This document shows positions 25,026-35,945 of a stretch of 64,000 nt of DNA, piece by piece. Where the stretch lies: contig OX387198.1 in assembly GCA_947561715.1 (NCBI GenBank), positions 14,384,001-14,448,000 on the forward strand. Reading direction: 5' to 3'. The translations under genes and the position numbers were made by a program. The notes beneath the pieces were generated by a model, which saw only the letters and a program-made list of their open reading frames with translations, made no database searches and was not told the origin of the DNA. Source of the stretch: Ascidia mentula (Eukaryota; Chordata; Ascidiacea; Phlebobranchia; Ascidiidae). Each line of letters opens with the position of its first letter. Within the stretch, counting starts at the first letter, position 1.

Positions 25026-26048
25026 AAATACTCGAGGTCTACTCAATCAAACATTTAAGTTAAAACGTCACGTTTAGCAATTCGAGCTCTGTTATTCTTG
25101 TTTATCATGTATCAGCTTCATCCATAATGTACTGAAATTTCTGAACCCTACGTAAATGATAATGTGTCAACACACACGGTTTTAACCATGTTTGATGCAG
25201 ACATGATATATTCTATACAATCGCTTCCCAAAAGAACCAAACGCTAACTGCTGTATTGTTGATATTGCCAGTACGCAGTATGTTTTGTAACGCCAGTCAA
25301 ACGGCAATACTGCGATTTTGGTTGTAAATAAAATATATCAATGATTTAGGCATACTGATGAAGAAAATATGACTAGGCGTGACTATGGAATCACCAATGA
25401 GTACAAATAATGACAGTTTTATTTGTTCAGTCCAGTGCAGTTTAACATAATGGCAATGAATTGCAAAGCGACAGTAAGTTTTTTGCAAAATTGCGACAAT
25501 TTGGTGTTTGAATTGAATTAAAGATATGTAGGAGGATTATCTTTGGTGCGTTAAACTTGTATAGCCCATATGTATAAGCAATCTAACAAAATGAAAAAGC
25601 GTGAAGTTGTATACTGTTGCCATGTAGGATTACCAACACGTTTTAGGAAATGTTTTGATACAATCGTATGTCATCGTGGTACATTTGGCGATTGACTGTA
25701 TAAATTTTCAAATGTAAATTATTTATAAAATAACAGTGAGCGTAATGGCAAAAGTTTGTCAGAATGAACGTTTAATTAGGAATTCAACACCTGACGTGAT
25801 CTATGAGGTAATTTAGTGACATAGTTTAAAAAATCTTTTCATGGTTAAATTATTGTGCAAGGTTTGCGCTAGCGCATGGTATGTTATCTGTCTCAATGAC
25901 AAAACAGTTATCTCTCTCAATGACACGTAGTGTATCATATAATTATTTTGTTGTCATTAAAAATAACATCGTTGTGCATTTCGTGTACAGCTGTAGCTCA
26001 TAGTTGTGAACAAATTATCCGTGTTACAACGTAAGAACAACAAGTACA
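25026..26048. other. Intergenic region, no gene recognised
   Basis: AT-rich spacer between the receptor and the first PLA2 gene. It should contain the receptor 3' UTR (AATAAA within 25327-25340) and the PLA2 promoter. No other structure is evident. Confidence 0.5.
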
Positions 26049-26914
26049 ATGTTAATTTATGAGTTGATGGTGACTTTTGTCATCACCTGCACTTGCCTGA
26101 ATGCTTTCAGCTTGCCCAAAACCAACCGACTTGATCGAGACGTAAGTATTAGGAATTTGTGGAGATAAAAACAGATCTGTGGTTAGTAGGAAAATAAAAT
26201 AAAATAATCAACGGAACAGAAATTAGCGATTATTATTGGCAGTATATGTGCGAATCACTCAGATTTACATCAATTTTGATCAGATGGAGTTTATCAATTG
26301 GCCAGGCTCCGATGAATGGGAAGATCTGATAATTGTCGAGGATGAGGGTGATTACACTTCCACCAACATCCCTGTATACAATCTCGGGTTTTCAATCGCG
26401 TGTTATCGCGGTTTGACTCCAAACTTGGGAAACACTTTAGGATCTGGAGGAAGATACATCTCTTACGGATGCTGGTGTGGATGGGGAGGAGGGGGAAAAG
26501 TTGTGGATCGAGTTGATGGGTAAACTCTCTTTCCTCCATTTTTCGCTTCGACATCACTTTTCTTGTATATTTAGATGTTGCAAAGACCACGACCTTTGTT
26601 TGCAAGAAATTGCGATGAGTTACAATGCCACAAATTGGAATTCCGAGTTGGCTTTTAGGACCAGTTACAAGACAACGTGTTCCGACAAACACACAATTTG
26701 TTGTAAGAACTACATTTATTAAACCAGTTACATCTAAAATTAAAGACACACGTGAAACAGAAAACTATTTCTGTTTGTAGATGGAAGTGATTTACCAAGA
26801 GCAACTTGCGAATGCGATCAAACCTTTAGCTCCTGTGTAGCTGGAAACAACAGTTACTACAGTTTCTTTCATACTAGAATATTTATTTCAAAAAAAAGTT
26901 GTTACCTCCGTTGA
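26049..26914 (+). CDS. Secreted phospholipase A2 (PLA2 copy 1)
   Basis: Secreted Ca2+-dependent PLA2, hydrolysing the sn-2 ester of glycerophospholipids. Exons 26049-26141, 26284-26519, 26575-26702 and 26781-26914 join in phase to 196 aa. Exon 1 encodes a signal peptide (MLIYELMVTFVITCTCLNAF). Exon 2 carries the Ca2+ loop YGCWCGWGG, and exon 3 carries the catalytic His-Asp in CCKDHDLC. Conserved cysteines continue in CECDQTFSSC. The N-terminal segment before the Ca2+ loop, with CYRGLTPN, is longer than in classical group I/II enzymes. An AATAAA lies at 27062. Two paralogues with the same intron positions lie at 56.9 and 60.3 kb. Confidence 0.9.
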
Positions 26915-27361
26915 CACTATAAACTTTATCTTGATAATGTTTGCAGTATTGTACAAATTTTGCATTGGGTCCGTATTGTTCTTTGTTGTCGCTTGTATAC
27001 CTACTCTACTTAGAATTTAAGTATTGCAATCTGTGTAATTATTTTTAATATAGTATTAAACAATAAAGCTCGTATAGCTTGGCGACAATCAACACAATTG
27101 TTTTTTTGATCTACTTTTTGACTTATGGTCTTATCGTCTCTTAGTTCAGTCTTGGCTTGGTTATGCTATATCACCACTACAGAACAATTATATGGGTAAC
27201 ATATCAATCAACTTGAAAATACCCTTAATGATTCTGATCCTCCCTGCAGAAGTACGCAACGTACAAGAATTTTCTTTTCACCTTTCCTTATGTTGGCTTA
27301 TAACAAAAACATTTGTGCATGATTCTTACAGTAATAATTTAAACTATAACAAAATACAAAC
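26915..27361. other. PLA2 copy 1 3' flank
   Basis: Contains the AATAAA polyadenylation signal at 27062-27067 and otherwise unremarkable AT-rich sequence up to the TRPM pseudogene fragment. Confidence 0.5.
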
Positions 27362-28468
27362 CTAGGTACTCCTCAAACTTGGCACGAAATGTAGTTTGAT
27401 GGCCATACTTCCCCTTTGAACCATCATCAACCAAAATAAAATGGGAGTGGTTTTTGTCCAGAACACATCTTGCTTTTAGGTTGCTAACATCCTGCTACAA
27501 ATTTTCAAACAAAAAAACTTGGTTTATATATATTTAAATATAATTAAAGCCCAATATAAAACTAAGTTCTTTAGCAGATGAGCTTTACCTTAATCATATC
27601 AAATATTTTTGCGAATCATCAGTTTTTCCACATTGGGCTACTCCAATTGCAACAACCTGTAAAATATCTTGATTTATGGTTCTATCTATTTAGAAAAATT
27701 AACTGCAAATGCTTTGCTACAAAACAAAATGCAAGGAATTGGTGAACAAGAGAAACATTTTTTTGTTCTGTGTTAAACCAATCAGGGTTTTGCATGTTCC
27801 AGTCATTGATACTAACTTTTCCTGTATTTTTAGCAGAATATTCCTTCACTGCCTTGCCAACTTCTGCCATCACACCATGATTTGTCCCACCAGTAACAAT
27901 CCATGCTCCTATTTTACTACATCTCGTTAAAATTTGTTAGTTTGGAGTCCCAACTTTCAATAATTGCTTCCACCAGAGGAAAGCAAAAAAAATACCAGTC
28001 AAAACTTTGGACTATCTTGCTAGGTAGTGACTTGTTTTAATTTTTTTTACACACAATAGTTCATGGGTTGAACTTTCCAATGACATCAATAGGATATTAA
28101 TACCTTCTAATAAATCCAAACATACTTGTTGGCCTAGCAAATATTTACAGCATATAATCTTATTATGATCTAATTTCGAATGATACCAAACTTTACTTAA
28201 AAGTCGTGTAGACACACTGTAACCAAATATTAACCCTACCCTGTAAGCCGCGTAAAAACAAACCAACAGTCATGCAACAGTTTCGTACCTGTGTCCCCAG
28301 CTACGATACACAGACATTTTAAAAAATTGATATGCCATGATTTCATTTTAAAGTTCGAAGCTTCACCAGCTACAGAAATGATAAGATTTGGTTGTTTGAG
28401 TTTCCATTTTTTTATCATGTCTTCGTACACATTATCAGCTTTAGTGTCATGTCGCACCTTGATTAACT
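27362..28468 (-). pseudogene. Inverted fragment of a TRPM gene (four N-terminal exons)
   Basis: Reading the minus strand from 28468 down, four exon-like blocks match exons 3-6 of the TRPM2-like gene, in the same order. About 28468-28291 has KWKLKQPNLIISVAGEASNF. About 27917-27830 has [20 protein letters not shown]. About 27660-27600 starts VVAIGVAQCG. About 27498-27362 has [14 protein letters not shown]. The signature VTGGAQNF has become VAGEASNF, in-frame stops follow some blocks, and no further TRPM exons follow. It is a partial, decayed duplicate; a short expressed gene is less likely. Confidence 0.8.
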
Positions 28469-28539
28469 GTCAAAAATAATACGGGTTAGTATGCACCAAA
28501 CAACAAACGACACAGATCAATATCGTAGGATTTGTTTGG

Positions 28540-29015
28540 GTGCCTCTATGAACAATATTCGGCCGGTAAACATATGGCCCCTGTGAATGAGAAAGTAAGT
28601 TTTGTATTGTTGGAAAGGTATTTGAGTAAGCTTTGCAATGGTAGTAGAATTGTCTTTCCCGTTGAACTGTAGCCAAAGTTATAAGCAAAAGACTAATTTT
28701 TGATATAACGGTAATATTTAATATTCGGTCGGGAAACATATTTTTCCCAAGAAATCGCGCACAAGTTAGGTATCGCTGTATTATCTTTCCTGTCGACCTA
28801 TGAAAACAGTTAAGGCAGATTTATGACAATGCATATTAATATGCGTTACAAAATTCGTTCGAAATTATTATTTCTTTTTACATTTCCATAAATTGTGTGT
28901 CAATCTATGGATCTTGCCAAAAAAATTATCGGAATCCATTGAGAAACACCAGAGTTATGTGCGTTTGAAGTTTTGTCGACTGGAAAAACAGTTTTGTCGA
29001 CAAGCGTCTCTTTGG
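28540..29015 (+). repeat. Single arm of the foldback-element family
   Basis: Similar to the outer right arm of the foldback element at 55.1-55.59 kb. Shared pieces include AGTTTTGTCGAC plus AGCGTCTCTTTGG at the end, GAAATCGCGCACAAGTTAGG, and ATTCGGTCGGGAAACATA. Two subrepeat starts (ATTCGG at 28557 and 28723) are 166 bp apart, the same period as in the full element. The opposite arm is missing, so this is a truncated or solo copy. Confidence 0.75.
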
Positions 29016-29025
29016 TTCTAAAATA

Positions 29026-29327
29026 CCATTGTAGGCATTGTAGCGTAGGCATAAGGCATGTAGGCACCGAACACGGGTATGCCTCGCATACCCGGACGAA
29101 AATCTCGGGTATGCCGCATACCCGAGAATGTGACGTTCGTCATGCGTTTTTTAGATTTAGGCGGTTGTTACTTCCCCAAAGCAACGAGTTTCTGGACAGC
29201 AAGTATTGCAACGTATGCCGCAATAGGTAACTTAAGGTAAGCGTTTAATTTAGGCATAGAGTTCCTATGTGAGTGTAAGGCGCCGAACACGGGTATAAGA
29301 TGCCTACGATGCCTACAACTACAATGG
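29026..29327. repeat. 302-bp MITE-like element with inverted ends and internal palindromes
   Basis: The ends CCATTGTAG and CTACAATGG are inverted, and the similarity continues inwards through CGTAGGCAT and ATGCCTACG. Both sides carry CGAACACGGGTAT. Inside, 29104-29126 is a perfect hairpin, CTCGGGTATGC and GCATACCCGAG around one C. No coding frame is recognised. It lies 11 bp beyond the end of the foldback arm. Confidence 0.6.
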
Positions 29328-29929
29328 GTTTTTAAAGGAACCGGATTTGTTTACCAGTGTAACCTTAAAAAGACTCTACATACGTTTTTGGCATCCTGAT
29401 TTTCGCCACTGGGTTTTTGGTTGTTTGGTGCCTCAATAGGCAGATGTTCTGTCAAAGTAAATTTCAAAAATTAACCAAAAACTTTGCATAAACACAACTT
29501 TCCTGCTTTTCGTACCATCACAAAAGCTTGTGGTTTCTAATATATTCTCCGCACCGCTTAATTTCGATTCAAAAGCAATCGACCGTGACGGACCAGGACA
29601 ATTTGTTTCCGACATACTGCAGCAAAAACCTCAACTTCTGATTAATAATATTCACATGAGTTATTGTAACACAAAATTGTTCTTGCATAAAGTGAACAAC
29701 CGGAGGTCCACACCAATGAGGCACAACACAAACTGTAAATGAACAAAAACAACATTTAATTCTTTCAAATTTCCCAAAATTACCCAAGATATAACCACTG
29801 TGGAAACCACGCATGCAATTTTAACAAAGGAAGGATGCAGGTGGGGTCAAGACTTTTTTCCTTGCATTAAAACTTTACCATCAATCAAACAGACTCTAAA
29901 AAACGAAATAAATTTCTGTCCGAGAACGT

Positions 29930-30055
29930 GATATGACCATATCATACCTCCTGGTGACGGCTGCTGCATAACAGCCAAAACGTCGAGAAACCTCGATAAA
30001 ATAAAGTTTGCCAGAAGAGCAGTATTCAACAATACCACATACCTGACAGCGTCAA
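29930..30055. repeat. Dispersed repeat inside the diverged first satellite unit
   Basis: Contains GGCTGCTGCATAACAGCC followed by AAAACGTCGAG, and ends with GCCAGAAGAGCAGTAT and ACATACCTGACAGC. The latter two also occur at 61803-61850 in the PLA2 copy 3 intron. It interrupts the satellite similarity and so is a later insertion. Confidence 0.45.
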
Positions 30056-31564
30056 ATGAGGCCTTTATGAAAAATATTAGTTTGCTGCAAGATAAAGCTA
30101 ATTTGCCGCAACACAGACCTAATAAGGCGTCAGTAACTATTTATTCAAGATTTTGATGTTTAAATCCTTGTTCCGAAGTATGATAATAACACCTCTGGTA
30201 GCCAGCGAATAGTAAATTGCGACTTTAGGGACTCTAACAAAGTCATCAGCAATGGGGCATAATACATAAATGGTCAACGCCGAGACGGCACCAAATTTTG
30301 TTTTAAAAAATTTGAGCAGCAAACATCGTATACATATAAAATAGTGCATTGACCACAAAAAATATCATCTGTATTGACTGTGATGTAATTTTTGTCAGGG
30401 GTGTCAGGGCGGACAGCCAGAAACAAAAAACAAATAGACAAAAAAACCCTGAAACGCATAAATGTTTTTTTCTGCTTCAAAAAGCTATTTGTTGTTTGGT
30501 GTACTCGACTAGAGCGGAGCAGGACCGGGGTCTGTTTGACAACTAGAGTTTCGATCAAGACGCATAACCTTTCATGAACTCACGAGCTTCGGAATCATTG
30601 GATAAATTTTTTTACTCAACTGCTGTAGAGAGCTTTTGGTCGGGTATTGTACGTTAATGGGTATTGCTTGGCCTGACAGCTACGTGATCTTTTTCAATTA
30701 ACCATTGGAGTTTAAACACATTCTTGCACGAAGTTTAACTTATTAAAGTGAACAAAGCTGTCATTAAATATTTTTGTTACAGGAGCTGCTTTATTCTCCA
30801 CGCCGCTTGGGTTCAATTCCTAAGCAGTCGACCGTACCTGACAAAAGCGGTTACTTTTCGATGCTGCAAGAAAAACAATCACCTTCATTTACAAGTTACA
30901 ATTCCGGCGAAACAAACACACACATTGCAAACACAACACAAGACATTTAATTACTTTTAAATACAGTTATCAGCGCTAATTTGTAACACTCACATATCGG
31001 TTATTGTATATTAGATCATACGTAAACTGAACAAGTGCGCTGCACACAAGGTCCGCATAACATAGCACAAATTGTAAAAGAACTAAAAACAAGAAGTTTT
31101 TTTTCATATTTTCTGAAATTACCCAAGACATAAGCATCAATGTGGAAACCACGCAGCAGACGGACGTAAAGTAGGATGCAGACGGGGTCAAGCTTTCCTG
31201 CAAAACACCCACAGCCTTCTGGCACCCAGTTGGACACAGACATTTTTCCTCGCACATTACCAAAAACGCTGGGTTACCAGCTCGCACCTCACACACTTAG
31301 TTCTTCGATTTATTTCAATGACTAAACAGACTCGTAAGAATGTTCGCTCTCCTGACCTTGCTACTTTAAAAGCTTATTTCGCTTACAGTCGTTATGAAAT
31401 TCTGCTATATATCGTTTATTCGATCTTTCACAAACGTACTTGGTCACTAATTCTTGCCGCCCGATATCGTAATGCATCTTTCAATTCAATCAACTTTGTC
31501 TTTTTACGGAAACGAACTTTATTGTAGCCAACAGTAAAAACACGCAGGAGTAGATTTAGATACC

Positions 31565-34500
31565 AAACTGCAAACAACCATTTGAAAAAGTGCTGCAATT
31601 TAGGTAGGCCTACTCAAAGCGCTTATTCCAACGAAATAAATTTCTGTCCGACAAGGTTGTATAACCGTAGGCCTAACCTAGAGTGCGGATACAGATATTG
31701 ACGTTACTTTGGTTAAAGTTTCGGTCAAACCTGTCTGTTTTAAACGATTGATTTGGACATGGTATCAATAGTTCCAGAGGTGGGGTTCGCCAAATGCCCG
31801 AAACCGATGAATGTTTTTTTGCTTTAAAGAGCTATATGTTGTTTGGTGTACGTGAATGCAGCGGAAAAGGACAAGGGTCTGTTTGACATCTGGAGTTTCG
31901 ATCGAAACGCATAATCTCTAATGAACTCACGAACATCGTTATCATTGAATAAATGTTTTTCGATTGGGGGAACTGAACTTTGTCACCGTTTGTTTACTCG
32001 ACTTCTGTAAAGCGCAATTTGTCGGTTGTTGTACGTTTTTGAGTATTGCTTGGCCTGATAGCCACGTCATCTTTTTCAATTAACCATTAGAGTTTGAACA
32101 AATTCTTGCACGGTGTTTAACTTATTTAAGTGAACAAAGCTGTCATTAAATATTTTTGTTACCGGAGCTGTAATATTTTCCGCACCGCTTGGGTTCAATT
32201 CCTAAGCAATCGACCGTAACGGACAAAAGCGGTTACTTTCCGACATACTGCAAGAAAAACAATGACCTTCATTTATAAGTTACAATTTCGGGGAAACAAA
32301 CACACACATTGCAAACACAAAATAATACATTTTAATTAGTGCTTTAATACAGTTATCAGCGCTAATTTCTAACATTCACATGTCGGTTATTGTATATTAC
32401 AAAGTAGATCCTATGTAAACTGAACAAGTGCGCTACACACAAGGTCGTCATAACTTAGCACAAATTGTAAAAGAACTAAAAAACAAGTTTTTGTTCAAAT
32501 TTCTTTAAATAACCCAAGGTATCAGCACTGTGGAAACCACGCATGTGATTTTAGCAGAAGGACGGACGGTAGGATCCAGACGGGGTCAAGCTTTCCTGCA
32601 AAACTCTCACAGCCTTCTGGCACCCAGCTTGACAACAAACATTTTTCCTCGCACTTTACAATAAATGCTGGGTTACCAGCTCGCACCTCACACACTTAGT
32701 AATTCGATTTATTTTAATGACTGAACAGACTCGTAGGAATGTTCGCTCTCCTGACCTTGCTACTTTAAAAACTTATTTCGCTTACAGTCGTTTTGTAACT
32801 CTGCTATATCGTTTATTCGATCTTTCACAAACGCACTTGGTCACTTTAATTTCTGCCGCCCGATATCGTAATGCATCTTTCAATTCAATCAACTTGGTCT
32901 TTTTACGGAAACGAACTTTATTGTAGCCTATAGAGTAAAAACACGCAGGAGTAGACTTAGATTTAGATACCAAACTGCAAACAACCATTTGAAAAAGTGC
33001 TGCAATTTAGGTAGGCCTACTCAAAGCGCTTATTCCAACGAAATAAATTTCTGTCCGACAAGGTTGTATAACCGTAGGCCTAACCTAGAGTGCGATACAG
33101 ATATTGACGTTACTTTGGTTAAAGTTTCGGTCAAACCTGTCTGTTTTAAACGATTGATTTGGACATGGTATCAATAGTTCCAGAGGTGGGGTTCGCCAAA
33201 TGCCCGAAACCGATGAATGTTTTTTTGCTTTAAAGAGCTATATGTTGTTTGGTGTACGTGAATGCAGCGGAAAAGGACAAGGGTCTGTTTGACATCTGGA
33301 GTTTCGATCGAAACGCATAATCTCTAATGAACTCACGAACATCGTTATCATTGAATAAATGTTTTTCGATTGGGGGAACTGAACTTTGTCACCGTTTGTT
33401 TACTCGACTTCTGTAAAGCGCAATTTGTCGGTTGTTGTACGTTTTTGAGTATTGCTTGGCCTGATAGCCACGTCATCTTTTTCAATTAACCATTAGAGTT
33501 TGAACAAATTCTTGCACGGTGTTTAACTTATTTAAGTGAACAAAGCTGTCATTAAATATTTTTGTTACCGGAGCTGTAATATTTTCCGCACCGCTTGGGT
33601 TCAATTCCTAAGCAATCGACCGTAACGGACAAAAGCGGTTACTTTCCGACATACTGCAAGAAAAACAATGACCTTCATTTATAAGTTACAATTTCGGGGA
33701 AACAAACACACACATTGCAAACACAAAATAATACATTTTAATTAGTGCTTTAATACAGTTATCAGCGCTAATTTCTAACATTCACATGTCGGTTATTGTA
33801 TATTACAAAGTAGATCCTATGTAAACTGAACAAGTGCGCTACACACAAGGTCGTCATAACTTAGCACAAATTGTAAAAGAACTAAAAAACAAGTTTTTGT
33901 TCAAATTTCTTTAAATAACCCAAGGTATCAGCACTGTGGAAACCACGCATGTGATTTTAGCAGAAGGACGGACGGTAGAATCCAGACGGGGTCAAGCTTT
34001 CCTGCAAAACTCTCACAGCCTTCTGGCACCCAGCTTGACAACAAACATTTTTCCTCGCACTTTACAATAAATGCTGGGTTACCAGCTCGCACCTCACACA
34101 CTTAGTAATTCGATTTATTTTAATGACTGAACAGACTCGTAGGAATGTTCGCTCTCCTGACCTTGCTACTTTAAAAACTTATTTCGCTTACAGTCGTTTT
34201 GTAACTCTGCTATATCGTTTATTCGATCTTTCACAAACGCACTTGGTCACTTTAATTTCTGCCGCCCGATATCGTAATGCATCTTTCAATTCAATCAACT
34301 TGGTCTTTTTACGGAAACGAACTTTATTGTAGCCTATAGAGTAAAAACACGCAGGAGTAGACTTAGATTTAGATACCAAACTGCAAACAACCATTTGAAA
34401 AAGTGCTGCAATTTAGGTAGGCCTACTCAAAGCGCTTATTCCAACGAAATAAATTTCTGTCCGACAAGGTTGTATAACCGTAGGCCTAACCTAGAGTGCG

Positions 34501-35945
34501 ATACAGATATTGACGTTACTTTGGTTAAAGTTTCGGTCAAACCTGTCTGTTTTAAACGATTGATTTGGACATGGTATCAATAGTTCCAGAGGTGGGGTTC
34601 GCCAAATGCCCGAAACCGATGAATGTTTTTTTGCTTTAAAGAGCTATATGTTGTTTGGTGTACGTGAATGCAGCGGAAAAGGACAAGGGTCTGTTTGACA
34701 TCTGGAGTTTCGATCGAAACGCATAATCTCTAATGAACTCACGAACATCGTTATCATTGAATAAATGTTTTTCGATTGGGGGAACTGAACTTTGTCACCG
34801 TTTGTTTACTCGACTTCTGTAAAGCGCAATTTGTCGGTTGTTGTACGTTTTTGAGTATTGCTTGGCCTGATAGCCACGTCATCTTTTTCAATTAACCATT
34901 AGAGTTTGAACAAATTCTTGCACGGTGTTTAACTTATTTAAGTGAACAAAGCTGTCATTAAATATTTTTGTTACCGGAGCTGTAATATTTTCCGCACCGC
35001 TTGGGTTCAATTCCTAAGCAATCGACCGTAACGGACAAAAGCGGTTACTTTCCGACATACTGCAAGAAAAACAATGACCTTCATTTATAAGTTACAATTT
35101 CGGGGAAACAAACACACACATTGCAAACACAAAATAATACATTTTAATTAGTGCTTTAATACAGTTATCAGCGCTAATTTCTAACATTCACATGTCGGTT
35201 ATTGTATATTACAAAGTAGATCCTATGTAAACTGAACAAGTGCGCTACACACAAGGTCGTCATAACTTAGCACAAATTGTAAAAGAACTAAAAAACAAGT
35301 TTTTGTTCAAATTTCTTTAAATAACCCAAGGTATCAGCACTGTGGAAACCACGCATGTGATTTTAGCAGAAGGACGGACGGTAGGATCCAGACGGGGTCA
35401 AGCTTTCCTGCAAAACTCTCACAGCCTTCTGGCACCCAGCTTGACAACAAACATTTTTCCTCGCACTTTACAATAAATGCTGGGTTACCAGCTCGCACCT
35501 CACACACTTAGTAATTCGATTTATTTTAATGACTGAACAGACTCGTAGGAATGTTCGCTCTCCTGACCTTGCTACTTTAAAAACTTATTTCGCTTACAGT
35601 CGTTTTGTAACTCTGCTATATCGTTTATTCGATCTTTCACAAACGCACTTGGTCACTTTAATTCCTGCCGCCCGATATCGTAATGCATCTTTCAATTCAA
35701 TCAACTTGGTCTTTTTACGGAAACGAACTTTATTGTAGCCTATAGAGTAAAAACACGCAGGAGTAGACTTAGATTTAGATACCAAACTGCAAACAACCAT
35801 TTGAAAAAGTGCTGCAATTTAGGTAGGCCTACTCAAAGCGCTTATTCCAACGAAATAAATTTCTGTCCGACAAGGTTGTATAACCGTAGGCCTAACCTAG
35901 AGTGCGATACAGATATTGACGTTAGTTTGGTTAAAGTTTCGGTCA
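31565..35945. repeat. Near-identical satellite core (period exactly 1406 bp)
   Basis: Over about 3.1 periods the sequence repeats almost without change. Differences seen by eye include one G/A (GGTAGGATCC against GGTAGAATCC at 33975-33984) and one T/C (TAATTTCTGCC against TAATTCCTGCC near 35662). Flanking units differ far more, which indicates recent amplification or homogenisation of this part, or an assembly duplication. Confidence 0.85.

Noticed and set aside
30976..31296. 106-codon minus-strand Cys-rich frame with a hydrophobic end in the first satellite unit
   Set aside because: The equivalent frames in other units are truncated or frameshifted to different lengths (about 57-80 codons), so it does not behave as a conserved gene.
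33598..33611. B-box-like GGTTCAATTCC in each satellite unit, suggesting a tRNA or SINE origin
   Set aside because: No convincing A box or tRNA fold was found at the right distance; the match alone is too short.
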